Shown here: piece by piece, positions 22,491-33,969 of the stretch
Layout: the number at the start of each line of letters is the position of its first letter
Numbering within the stretch: position 1 is the first letter of the stretch
DNA from: Taenia hydatigena
Lineage: Eukaryota > Platyhelminthes > Cestoda > Cyclophyllidea > Taeniidae
DNA: 64,000 nt
Direction: 5' to 3'
Assembly: GCA_036345935.2 (NCBI GenBank)
Contig: JADWOT020001475.1
Coordinates: forward strand, 1-64,000
Notes under the pieces: generated by a model
Database searches by the model: none
Told to the model about the DNA's origin: nothing
The model's input: only the letters and a program-made list of their open reading frames with translations
Made by a program: the position numbers and the translations under genes

Positions 22491-23667
22491 ATGGATAGTA
22501 GTAAGACATTTGACGTTGGTGTTGATTTTATAGGTGATAGAGAGGAAACAGCGCTAGAGACAGAGGCAAAGGGTTTATCTGAAAACAGCTCCACCCACGG
22601 TGAGGAAGAAGACGTGCCTGAGGAGGATGATCTTGCAACAAGGGTATTAGTAGACGTGCCAGACGCAACAGTGCATAGTGCTACGGAAAGGTAGGAAACT
22701 AGTGCTAATCTATCCAGTCTTAGTCAGAGCGGTTTGTCTTACCAACCAATTATCTCTGGTTCGATCGGTCTGGTTTTCTGGCTTACAAATTTTGATCAGA
22801 GTGAACCTCTTCACCAACCATCCAGTCCAGAGCAAATCAATTCGTCTCTCCGGCTATCAGCTCCTAATCAAGGCGAACCTTTCCAATTACCATTTAGTCT
22901 TAACCCACTCGATCTCTTTGAGGAACATGCAAATCGCAACTAAAGTAATCCCCTTCTCCTTGACCACTTAATAGTCGCGACTAGACAATTCCCGCCTATT
23001 AACGCAATGACTGATTTGGGAATACAAGTCAGTCCTAGGCTTGTTGCATTTGCGATGAGTCCCATAGCTTTTGCGCTATGGTAATTATTGTATTCTGATC
23101 TAATAGTATTTCATGCCTCGCCAAACATTAATGCCATATGGCAAGTTTGAGGAGTGTGGGAGCTAGAACGAACATTTGCAATCACTAAAATCTTAATGCT
23201 TTCTAGTCTTTAAATGATCATTTAAACCAAGTGCATATAATTTAGCTTAAAACTGACTTTCATTTTTATGAAATTGAACAGGGTGCCAAGCATCGCGCAA
23301 AATACACTCAATGTAGCAGCTCTCGACCCATTGCAAAATGATTTAGATCGAATCCCTGTCTACGTATGGAACCTTCCAGCTGATTACAGACCACTCGATT
23401 TGGTCAGCCTATTCTCAACATTTGGACAAATTCTTGGGGCATTCTTGTGGACTAACTTGCAAGGAGCCGCAAACAGGCGCCATGGTATATCATCGCTAGA
23501 CAGTTTGCACTTTGTTGCCCATACAAACCGTGAATCTTATTAGGTAAGCATTTACTGCTTTGTTTTACCTTGTAGGGTTTTAAGATTTGGTAGCTTTACA
23601 AATTCTTGGGCAGCTATGGAACATATGGATGGTCGTGAAATAAACGGCTGTCGAATAAGAGTTGTGC
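22491..23667 (+). pseudogene. Broken RRM (RNA-binding) gene
   Basis: An acidic N-terminal frame starts at 22491. If spliced at 22690/22691 (AAAG|GTAGGA), it joins in phase with an exon from 23282, after a GAACAG acceptor. That exon carries RNP2-like VYVWNLPADY and the helix DLVSLFSTFGQILGAF of an RNA-recognition motif. After a 32-nt GT-AG intron (23544-23575), the third exon gives RFGSFTNSWAAMEHMDG and NGCRIRVVR, the RNP1/C-terminal half of the RRM. It ends at a perfect donor (GC|GTAAGTG, 23667). The damage is clear: exon 2 closes with TAG at 23541-23543, directly at the donor, and exon 3 is in another frame, with RNP1 eroded. Alternatively exon 1 reads on to 22943, where a single TAG (22692-22694) interrupts a Q/S/P-rich frame containing three 24-residue repeats. 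RRM proteins bind RNA in splicing, stability or translation; the subfamily is not clear. Confidence 0.5.
22723..22938 (+). repeat. Three exact 72-bp repeat units (24 codons each)
   Basis: The landmark G/ATCAGAG or ATCAAGG starts at 22723, 22795 and 22867, exactly 72 bp apart. Units share CCAACCA/CCAATTACCA-type segments, but the bases have diverged. Because 72 is a multiple of three, the reading frame that continues exon 1 of the RRM gene stays open through all three units, giving a QSxLxxQP-like peptide repeat. This favours a coding origin for the block. Confidence 0.55.
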
Positions 23668-25175
23668 GTAAGTGAAGGGACAGAAATTTTCCCTTCCGCC
23701 AAATCAATGCGCAAAATGCTTGTGCCAACTTTACAATTAAATCAGTTTATTATTCCTTCTAGGCTACGACACCGCCTTTGCTGTGAAATTAAGTTCCGTG
23801 CACCTAATTCTTCACCCTGGGTACCTGCTTTCCTCCATCCATCATTTTCAGGCGCTTTGCATTAACGCCAGCTTCTGGATCAGCCTCCATACCAGATCCA
23901 TTATATTTTTAACTCATCCATTCTAAGTTTAGCGTGTTGGCTTGGGAATCGCAGGATTCTTTTATTGATGATAAGAGGAAGTCTGCGCTGAAGCACTAAA
24001 CATATATACGAGCCTGCATAGGGCAGCTATTTGAAGTAAGGACAGTAAGATCGAAAACATGCGTGGCCATTCCAATTTTTGCCTTTAGGACGCCAAGGGG
24101 TTGGACACATTGAGAGCTGTATACATAGAAGCATAACTAGGATGCAGTAATGATGTAGAGGTGTCTTGTTAAGAGCAGGTTATTTTACCCTGGTTTTTTA
24201 AATGTTGTAACGTTATCGTGCTCGTCGTTACCTATTATCTCCAGGCTGCACCGATGTTTAGGAACTGATTACAAGCCAATGCGGAAGAGCAAATAGAGCG
24301 GTGCAAGAAAGGAATCACGAAATTAAGTGACTGCTCTCTAACGCTTGTGCGGTGCTTTTCTTTAAAATGTTCATGCCAACACCGCTGTAAATGGATTCGC
24401 TGCTTTTTTTGGAAAAGCGATTGCTTTATCAAACCACTTATCTTGTCTGTTTAAAAAGCGTTCACGTGATGCCGCCTTAACAAAAACGGGTTTTATTGAG
24501 GCACTGCTGCATTTGCTCTGAAAAAGGCATTTGTAATGCAGATTCCCATGGAGACACAGCTCTGCATGGGCTTAAATTCCACGCTAAAATGGTTCAACGC
24601 CTTGAAAAGTTATCATTTTTAAAAAATTTTGTACCTTCTATTATTAATAATGCACAATGGGTCAAAAGATTTTGGAGTTATTCGCAACAGTGATTCATGG
24701 AAACGAGCATTCGAATAAATGCCTTTCATTTTTATATCTTTGTAAACTGCAAATATTCTAGGGGTTTCAAATCGTATTATCAATAATATTAACCAGCAAA
24801 GTGCTCCTTTTCCTAGTGCATTTTTGCAAACTAATCATAAGTTAGTAATAGCTTATAACTTGTTAATAAATTGCTCACAATGTAGCAGACTTTGATAAAC
24901 TTTACTATTATATTACTGACAACGGAAAGGAAATGGAGGCAAACAGAAGGCATCACTTCAAGTACTTTTTACTTATGAGCATTTAAAATAGATCACAATA
25001 CATTTAATTTGCTCCTCTTATTGCGAAACAAATGCTCATTGCGCGTGCATGCATTTGTTTCTTTACTCGAGGTTCCAGTGATACTGGTAATTATAATGCC
25101 ACCATGCCACCTGCTTAGAAATAGGGAATTAGTATAATGCCTTTTACTGCATAACACAGATGCGTAGGCTTATTT
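23668..25175. other. No recognisable gene; downstream flank of RRM remnant
   Basis: Further exons of the RRM gene might lie here, but I find no block with both splice sites and coding character. The ORFs are short and unmotivated. Confidence 0.35.
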
Positions 25176-25270
25176 TCCTCTGTTTGTTGAATATATATAT
25201 TCTACTCGAGTATTCTGCCTTCTTCTGCTTTTGAGGGAGTCTAGGGACGCTACAGATGAAGTGTAAAATG
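25176..25270 (-). repeat. Modular dispersed repeat, fragment 1 (inverted)
   Basis: Read on the minus strand, this matches the module at 28845-28940 closely: a GTCCCTAGACTCCCTC-like start, GAAGAAGGCAGAATACT, then TAGAATATATATATTCAAC and AGAGGAAAATA. It lies inverted relative to fragment 2, about 260 bp away. Confidence 0.7.
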
Positions 25271-25339
25271 TGTATCAACAATCTAAGCTGATAAGTTTGC
25301 TACCCACATATCCGTTACAGTGTTGTGCTTACCTTTCAG

Positions 25340-25451
25340 AGTCAGCTTAGTCAGGTTTCCCAAAGAGTTAATCCTTTGGATTTTGTGCATTATTTTCATA
25401 ATGAATTAGATTTGGTTTTTGACCAACATCAAAAGACGTTTGAGGTCAAAG
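25340..25451 (+). CDS. Candidate internal exon, 112 nt
   Basis: A good acceptor (CTTACCTTTCAG) precedes, and a donor (AAAG|GTGAATC) follows, a stretch open in one frame for 37 codons. It contains SQRVNPLDFVHYFHNELDL. The peptide has no domain I recognise. The NPLD motif also ends the Q/S/P-rich frame near 22910, so this could be a downstream exon of the same gene, but the resemblance is only four residues. It may equally be a chance ORF next to splice-like words. Confidence 0.25.
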
Positions 25452-25522
25452 GTGAATCACGACATTGTTTTTGTCTTCGTTCAGTTTCATGTACGTGTAG
25501 TTTTTAGGCTTAATGTTACTTG

Positions 25523-25660
25523 TAGCATCCTTAGACTCCTTTGGGGGCAAGAGAAGGCATAATACTAGGGTAGAATACCTACCCAATATACAAAGGGAAC
25601 GGAGCTACTGGTATGGCCCGTTGACCAACCCTGCCTGCCAGGGCAATATGACCAACTATG
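25523..25660 (+). repeat. Modular dispersed repeat, fragment 2
   Basis: This begins GTAGCATCCTTAGACTCC and runs through TAGGGTAGAATACC, CTACTGGTATGGCCCG and CCTGCCAGGGCAATATGACC. It corresponds to the module at 28845-28990, with many substitutions. It has the opposite orientation to fragment 1. Confidence 0.7.
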
Positions 25661-26529
25661 TGACCTACGCTGGAGGAGAAGGAGGATGAGGGTACTTTAC
25701 GCATAAAATAGAACCATCTGTTTACTTTTAAAGCTTCATAGTAGACGTGACATCCGGCTTGATTACTGCGATCAGGCCTAGTCAATGCGCTATTCGCAAA
25801 TCTAACACAGACCCTCTGCCAATGGTATGAATAGGCGCGTCGGCATTTCCGCTCATTTGGAAGGATAAAGCCACTTATGGAGGGAACTAGTGCTGTCAGA
25901 AATTACAGCATGCGCAGCCTAAATCGACCCCCGGGATTTTTGAAGAAGGTAATGGAAATCAATTTTAGCCTTAATAATGACTTACCAGCTCTCATGAATT
26001 TGCGAAAATACTCGAATCGTCTAACCACAAGCTAGACATGCGTTCAGTGTTTTCATCTAGCAAGATCTGCAAGAGGGACCAAAGCAATGGTAGTTCCAAA
26101 AACTAGTCAACTCGATCCGAGATGACTAAATGAGTTAACGATTACGTACTTCTAAGATATATCACCCCTTCTAGTTTCAAATGCATAAACCGCTCTAAAC
26201 TTCAACCCCTTGCTTGACTAATGAAGACACCATGCTCATAATCGCCTCAAACATTCATCGCAAATGAGTCAATCACAAGACTACTCTTAACTGCGATGAC
26301 CTCAAAACGGGTAAGGTATTCAAAAGCATTGTTGTAAATTCAGGACGAAATCTACTACACGAACCAGTCGGACAGACCGACGGCTTACAGAGCAGATAAA
26401 GTCAAACAGTTGGGTTGACGTTTGACACCGTAATCAATGCCAGAGTAAATGAATAAAAGGTAAAAAGCAAATGGAATGAAGTGCAATTGATTGCGAGAAT
26501 GCGGAATGGATGGATAGGGAAGTAGCCTA

Positions 26530-27744
26530 ATAAAGGACGGCAGTCTGTTCCTGCAACTCAGTCATCCTTGCCTCCAACTCCGTGGGATCAACATGCGTCC
26601 AGTTAAGACTTCACTTCATTTCTGCGAACTCCACCTCCATAGATGTCGGAGTAGTCTTAGTTGCTGCAGTTGAAACAGTGTGCTTGCGGTGGGGTGTCTC
26701 TAGCTGCACCGACACCTGAATTCGCGTAACCTTCAGTGCTGCGCTAGAGGACACGAGTTTCTAATATTCCGCCGCGCATTTCGCCACTGTCGCCTCATAA
26801 TCCCCAGCAGTGGATAGCCCTCCGCGTCTCCGCCGTAGTTACCTTTGAGGTTGGTTGATGTAATGTTGATAATGAACCTGCTTCTACGGTAAACAATACC
26901 AGTCAGGTCTTTTTTAATCATTCGCAAATCTCACATTCGGTAGCGATTCGGTAGCAGCACTGACCTGCCACTTCTCAATGCCGTCATAGATCCACGCCAT
27001 CAAAACGAAGTAGAGTTGGTGAGCAAGAGTCGTCAATTGAATGAGGAATTTGGTCAAAGAGACACATAGTGGGAAAGACGAGGCCAAAGACGCGATGAGT
27101 TTGCGCATCCAACAATGCGGTATAGGGAGACGGAGATGTGGAGGAGATTGATAGCGATCCCGGGTTGACAGTCCTAATGATGATACCGCAGTAAGACGTA
27201 CAAGGTGGTATAGACCTGTTGGTTCAATGGTCAGGTGTCAATCACTACCTTTGCCGCATCGCGCTCCTTGTCTGTAGGGGAGGTGAGGATGACGGTGAAG
27301 TGGAGATTAGTTAGTCAGTTGTAACGAAAAAGGAAAACACGTTCGAGAATGGGCATCAGGCCCATTCGCGATAATCAACCCATCAAACATATGTAACTTC
27401 TGCAAACGGAGGGCGAACGCTTACCGCAGCTCCTACAAGGTGGCAAAATCACTAAAACCTCAGCTGCAACCACGACCGAGAAAAGGGACGAGGAAGGAAT
27501 CAATTTTGTAACATCCAGAGTCGCACCGAAGCCGCAACCTTTTAGGCGTTCGTCTTCACGCACATACTCGATGCCATGGGATCGAAGTTCCCCGCCTCAT
27601 GGACGACAAGACTCATGGATAAAGAGCGCCAATTCTTTCGACGCACCGATGTCTGCATCGCTCCGTCTTGGAAACAAAGGGATTATGTCCTTCCAGCTTC
27701 TCGACAAACGTAGCTAATTTTAATATGGTATTGGCTGGCTGCTG
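26530..27744 (-). pseudogene. Unidentified decayed protein-coding sequence
   Basis: Several minus-strand blocks read like protein but are broken by stops and frame changes. 27744-27613 includes KLEGHNPFVSKTERCRHRC. From about 27578 a different frame gives GIEYVREDERLKGCGFGATL. 27108-26914 includes LTTLAHQLYFVLMAWIYDGI. 26806-26530 includes NWTHVDPTELEARMTELQEQ. In the last block the two internal stops, TAG (26761-26763) and TGA (26611-26613), are each one C-to-T change from Gln or Arg codons. The region is richer in GC than its surroundings. I cannot name the family. The blocks may belong to one gene or more than one. No clear start or terminal stop is visible. Confidence 0.4.
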
Positions 27745-28629
27745 TTAAAAGCATGTTATTTGCCCAGGGAGAAATCAAATGCCTACATAATAAACTCATC
27801 TGACATTGCGGTGAGGAAATAAAGCAGTGATTCATTATTTCGACAGTATTGAGTCCAAATTATTTCGCATCTTTTCTCACATCTATGCTGAGACGGTTTT
27901 AGGTACTATATCATCACTCGATGTCAAGATGGATACGTTGCACCAAAACCGGTCCGCCATCTTCACAAGAGTCGGAATTCTTCCTTTCCTCACCGAAGTC
28001 AGCATGCAGTTTTTCATTTTCACTTGTCATTGAAGCCGGAAATTCATTCATCGACTGCAGCACGGGAAAGGAGGTCCTACGAATCGCCATCTGATAAGTG
28101 GACCCTCACGTTCGACCACTGCAATGACTGAAATTCACAGTTTTGAGCTCAGCGTTGTGCTGGCGAATACTTCCACAGCACTAAAGTTAAGAACCCATCA
28201 ATTCGATACGCGATTTCTTGCCAATGAATAAAAAAAAACTGGTAGCCAGTATGAAAAATTCGACCCTCCACCTTTCATCAAAACTTGAATAAGACGTTAA
28301 ACAGCCATGATTAACTGATACCGCCCAAATGTAAAAAGTGCTCAAGGCAAATAGACGCAGTCTGCACCAACACTTTACTAAATGACTAAACAGAAGTCGA
28401 GTATTCAACAAGCGAACACAATTTTTGCATGACATTCGCACGAAATTATAAACACGACGTTTATTAGTTCTGTTGAATTTTAGAGAATAAAACTATTACT
28501 AATAAGCTAAAATGCAGAACTTTTGCCATAGATTTAGAAAGTTTTGCACACAAAATCTATTGCCTTGTCCTTAACCTTCCATCGGGTCACACAAGTCGAA
28601 ATTGATATGATAGTTTATTATTTATGTTT
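27745..28629. other. No recognisable gene
   Basis: Short frames occur on both strands (68 codons + at 27827; 84 codons - at 28187) without motifs. It may include the 5' side of the decayed gene at 26530-27744, but no convincing further exon is seen. Confidence 0.35.
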
Positions 28630-29265
28630 CTTTAAATGTACCTTTCGGACGAGAGGCAAGAGCACATCTTGAACCCCTTGGCGCTGATCGAGGCTATCTC
28701 ACGACCCCAGTTTAGTGTGCCATCGATCCATCCTTTTGTCCAAGGCAGTAAAGATGCCTCAGAGCGTTTATGCAATGCTTATACCCCTTAAATGTGTTTT
28801 GTAGGCCAAAGGTGATAGAATAATTTTAACCTGGTCTGCAGCGTCCCGAGGCTCCCTCGAAGGCAAAAGAAGGCGGAATGCCAGGGTAGAATATACATAT
28901 TCAACGGACAGAGGAAAATAGGCTGCTGGCATGGCCCACAGGCCAGCCCACGCAGCTAGGGCAGAACGGCCACCTCTGTGTCCTTGACCGAAACCGGTAG
29001 TTCCAACAAACAAAGTACTACATGGTCGTAGAGTAGCGTGGTTGCTCCTTGGAGGCAAATACATCCTCGGTACAGACTTCCCAGTATTGTGACTCTATAT
29101 GCGCCCTCAACATATAATAATAGTAAGAGCGGAAGAATGGAAGAGAAGGAAAGAGAAGAACCGTTTAGATTTCAACCTTCTAGTGTTCGGCTTAGTCGCA
29201 GGGATGGGGAAGCTAGTAGTAGAGATCCCTGCACGAACTGCAGAAATATTGTCTGTGGACAGCAA
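28630..29265 (+). repeat. Modular dispersed repeat, fragment 3 (longest)
   Basis: Three modules are present. Module a (28630-28765; GGACGAGAGGCAAGAGCACA to AAAGATGCCTCAGAG) matches 33310-33440. Module b (28845-29000; GAAGGCAAAAGAAGGCGGAA, CTGCTGGCATGGCCCA) matches fragments 1, 2 and part of 4. Module c (29165-29265; TTCGGCTTAGTCGCAGGGA) matches 33445-33540. The order here is a-b-c. No coding domain is recognised; ORFs across it are products of the repeat. Confidence 0.7.
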
Positions 29266-32200
29266 AGGGCTTGACCAGTTGTTTATAATTAAATCAAACG
29301 CAATGTAACTAAGTTCTGACATTTTATTAGAAATATTCAGTATAAAATTCGCACTTCTGTTTTTTGTCTAGCCCTTATACTCATCCCCGGTCACTTGGAT
29401 GGCTATTGTACTTCGTTGAGTGGAGTGGCCTCTAGGCCATGCTAGCAACTAAAAAATGCAGTGCAGATTTACAACGTAACATAACCAAACAGCGGCAAGG
29501 ACATTGTTCGCTTTTTGGTAAGGCGCAAAAGTACAACATCGTACGAGGATGGAGTGTTAGAAACTAAATGTCGACTTAAATCTTTACCACTAGTGTGCCG
29601 ATCACATTATCTCCAGATGTGGCTGAGCGAAAGTCTGGAGAATAAATAATGCCAAAATGACGTGGCTTGGATACAATCACATCTCTACCATCCGGCGTAA
29701 AAGGCGAACACATCATGCTGATTGCTTGCTTTTCAGGTGCCAATTATCCATGCGCTTGAACCAATGCAATCCACTTTTTCTTCGTAGACAAGCAAATAAT
29801 GAAGCAGTAATCGTGTTATTACCATTGAGCCAACAAAACATGCTCCTTCTGCAAGTTTAGCAATTTACTATGCAAAATGGCTCACGAAAATCCTCGTAGA
29901 ATTCGGACTGCAAGCAGCTTTAAGCCTACACCAGTCAAGAGACGGATTGGAACACATTCAGAAGATCCATAAATGGAGACTAAAAGAAGGCCCAGCCAAT
30001 TGGCGTAGGACGATCCTCCATCCCACTGTCTCCGAATCGAAATTCACATTCTCCGGGTGAGCGGAGTTTGACGGAACTCACGGATGGAGTACAACTCAAC
30101 TCAATGAGGTGAGCAGACATCACTGCAGTAATTTTGCCCTGGCGGAATAGGTGTTCACATCTGCATTATGTTCAGCCATTAAAAAATTCACAAAGTGCAG
30201 AACAACCGTCTCACTCATCCACCGTAGGGTGCCACGTTGCCTAATTGGGTCTTAAATCGAGTAAAATTTAAGGTAATATTTGAGGAGGCGAAATGAAGTC
30301 GGTCAGTTACCGACGGTTCCAAACATCACCCACTCAGGGACTCGGACGCAATCTTGCACCTCCCTTGCACCTTATGAACATGCCCTAAAGAAGTTTGGTA
30401 TGATGACTTGTCAAGAAGGGTTTGTAATGACTTGAAATAATCTTTTTTGCTAAAGTGCAGATTTTGCACTATGTTCTTGCTTCTTGCATTCGCATTGGTA
30501 AAGAGCGAGCTTAGCACTCCATCCATATTGAACCTCTCCAACTCTCTTTCACTTAACTTTGCTCTAGTCACGGCTGCAAATTTCTGGTTTATAATTAGGT
30601 GAAATTTAAAATAGCTTTCTCTAATTACAGCACAAAGTGTGAATTGTAGCAGACTGGTAAAATTGAAGGCAGAGAATCAAACAGCGTCGATCACTGTTGA
30701 ATTCATAAGCCATTAACTTCTGCAGCAGAAATTGGTTGCCTTTTGATGATATGCAACACAAGTGGTGGCATGAGAAGTAGTTATTTCAGTCCTTAGTAAA
30801 CTACTGCAAGCATCTGTTCAATCACATGGTTACCAGAAGTGCAACAAAAGACTCTGCGTAAAAATCAACCTACTGGCTGTTTCATTGACTACAATAAAGG
30901 CGCCCAAGGGCATCAAATATCTTCACATCAGGGGTAGTCGCATGGACTTGTTTGTACTTGGGGTTGGTAAGTTAAACAGGGCTGCGGAATCAGTTGATGA
31001 CACCGCGAAAGGAATTCGCATACTGTGAGGCAAATCTCACTAGGAAGTAGTGGAAGAGTATGATCACGATGGCAGGAGGTCTTGCGATGCCAGAAGTTAT
31101 CGATGAAGCACGAAACTGTAAAAGCGGTTCGTTTTTACAGTCTAAAGAACGGAATGACTAATTTAATGGATTGGTAGACAAACATAATGCACAAATCTGT
31201 TTATTGTGTCCGCCTTGAAGCATAATTTGGCGAGACTTCATCCGTAGGGTTGGAAGAGGATGGGATTGGCAATGCATAAGCTGCAGGAGATAGCATTAAA
31301 ATGCTTGATTAGGAAAAGTTGAGGAGAAAAGATGCTTTGGATTGATGTAAAAGCTCTTCATGATGCATACAATTGGATGGACTTGTTTTCAATTGACTCA
31401 AGGCAGCACAAGTGCTGATGAAATGCAGGCAGATGTTCGGATTCAGTCACCTTTATTCCCGTATTGGCCACTTTAGCCGATTTTGATCCATCAAATACCA
31501 GTTTAGTCTGAATCCACATAGACAGAATTTCGATTGTGATAGGTATGCATTAGGAACAGGTAATGAATTCCAGGCAACTTTAATGCACTGCTTTCTTAAC
31601 TCTACAGAAGTTGGCATTGTTAATATTCGGTCCTATATCATTACAATGAATGCGCTACTTGAATTTAAAGCGCTGGCACCTTATTTGATGCCTACAGAGG
31701 AAGTCTTTTGTGGCATAATTACACCTTTGCTTCTTTGCTTTCACATATACGAAAGAAAAACCAGTGATCAACTGCGTTACATGGCAATTGCGTCTTAGCT
31801 GGCTTTCATTAGCTTTCATCTTGCATCAGCGCACACCTCAACATGAAAACATCTGAAATTGGATTTTCTACCGGACCGCACCAAATGCATGGCGTTGCAG
31901 CCAAGTATAATGCTAACTATGTCTCTCATTAACGATTCTTTGACTAGACCTCCTCAAGTTGGTTTGCGACGGGCGTGATACTAGTTTTTAGTTTGTAGGA
32001 CTTGTGCTTTAAGAGTGTGAGTAAGCCGCAATCAAGGGTATCCTACTGGTCATCAGAAAAAGGTCGAGAATGCATCAGCGCACTAGCAGCGCTCTTAGCT
32101 GGTCTCATCGTCGAATGCTCAGCTGTCATCTGCGAATCAGTATATAAGCAAAATGTGTCATTGACGATTCGAGCCTACCGTGGGCGATGTTTCACAGCTC

Positions 32201-33199
32201 GCGCATTCTCCACTCCAATTGTATTCAGCGGTGTTTGATTTCTCCTGCACGCATTCATAGCATAGGACAGTCCCCCCATCACGGGTCAGTCATGTGTTGC
32301 TGTGCTGGAAAGAAATGGTTGCTCTCTTATGAATCAATCAACTTATGAATAACAGCATGTGAGAATCCATATAGTTTGATTTTGTTGCATATTTTTTGCC
32401 CAGATTTTACTTCCTTTTGGTTTCATTGGGCACAGTGAGGGATTAACTCGCACCACCCGATCAGTTATGCTGCTCTATATCAACCACTAGAGACTGTAAC
32501 TGCATCAGTTCAGGTCCAAAAAAACAAAAATACAAAGCGATCACTGTGCGTTTCCTTATCATGGACGCAATGTGCAAGTGATGTGATCGAATTCGCAGAA
32601 AGTCATTATCATCAGCTACCCTCTTTTCATACATTGTCGTAAGCTCGTAGCGTGCATTGTAAGAATCCCAGCTGCATGCAAATAGGCTCCTATCAATGAA
32701 GTTGAAATGGACAGGATCAGCTTAGTGTTTAAAAATTTGTGTTGGTGCAGAGGAATGATCTCTCAACTTTCTGCCTTGAGAATCACATTACGGAGTGCAT
32801 CTGCACCAGCACTTTATGCGCATCAGAGCGTTCGTAGCCGTTTATGGTTAGCTTCAAGTTATTTTCCAAGTTCTATCTTCATGGCTGATGCAAAATGTCT
32901 GCTTTTCTTTATCAGTTTGTCAGATGCGACCATCACCAAAGCCCGCAGACACATCCGCATTCAAACATGGTAAGGCCGTAAGAGGGCCTTCAGGATGGAG
33001 GCAATTTACATTTAACGTGTATGGACCCATTGTAAGAGCTCTATTGTAATCACCCTTGCGAAAGTTCACACCTTGCAAATCAATTGTCAAGACTCCGATA
33101 TTGCACTGCACTCTGATTCGCAAGGTGTGATGCATCTCAAGAATAAATCCAATGGAACTCATACTATGAGTATATACATGTCAATTCTAATTGTCTTCA
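29266..33199. other. No recognisable gene over ~3.9 kb
   Basis: Neither strand shows an ORF beyond 81 codons, an RNA gene, or similarity to other segments of the window. It is AT-rich with scattered CpG. I see nothing that can be annotated. Confidence 0.4.
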
Positions 33200-33540
33200 T
33201 TTCGTAGGCTCTTCTTCTGCGTTGTGGTGGAATAAAATTCAGCGGACGAAGAGGTCAGGACTACTGGCATGGCCCGGCGGCCACCCATCTGTCTGGGTCG
33301 ATACGTCTTGAAACATACCTCTTGGATGAGAGGCAGGAACACAACGTGAATCCTCCGACACCAGCAAACGCCGTCCCACAGCTCTCTTTATGCATTCTTT
33401 ATTAACGCTTTGTCAAAGACAATAAAGATGTCTCAAAACAAACAACCTTTTCGTATTTGGCGTAGTCGAAGGGACGAGGAGATGAATAAAGAAGTCCTTG
33501 CAAATGCTGCCTTTGTAAATGACGAACAGGGGATCTAGAA
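33200..33540 (+). repeat. Modular dispersed repeat, fragment 4 (modules in different order)
   Basis: Module b (about 33205-33290; GGACTACTGGCATGGCCCGG) comes first. Module a (33310-33440; TTGGATGAGAGGCAGGAACA to AATAAAGATGTCTCAAAAC) comes next, and module c (33445-33540; TTTGGCGTAGTCGAAGGGA) last. The order b-a-c differs from a-b-c at 28.6 kb. Confidence 0.65.
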
Positions 33541-33969
33541 CACTGTAAGCATGAACCACAGAGGCATCGCCTACGGGTCAAAGAGCTCGTCGGATTATAT
33601 TTGAAGCGAACATCCTGCCATCACAATTTAATCTAGTGGTAAAAATATTTTGATTTCCTGGTTCCTATTCTTTATGTCGTTTCTCTTCTGATGCTGTAAT
33701 CTGACTCGAGATGCCAAAAAGGAATAGTAGGAGGCACTACAGCTCCTTGATCGCGACTTCTGCAATCGTAGAAAATCAGATCTGCCATCTGATTCGTTGC
33801 TTGTCGCTTGTGCCGCATCGCCCTGATTGACGGACCCTTTGTTCCAGACCCGCATAAACAACACAAAATGGTAGCGACATAGAGGACGAATTCCCTCAAC
33901 CAGATGTGAGAGTATTTGCCAGTTTTATGTGCCGTGTCCGCTTCAGTCTAAAGAAGGAAGGGAAGGAGG
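33541..33969. other. No recognisable gene between two repeat families
   Basis: Overlapping minus-strand frames of 78 and 75 codons at 33.63-33.90 kb have no motif. No RNA gene or splice-flanked block is seen. Confidence 0.35.
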
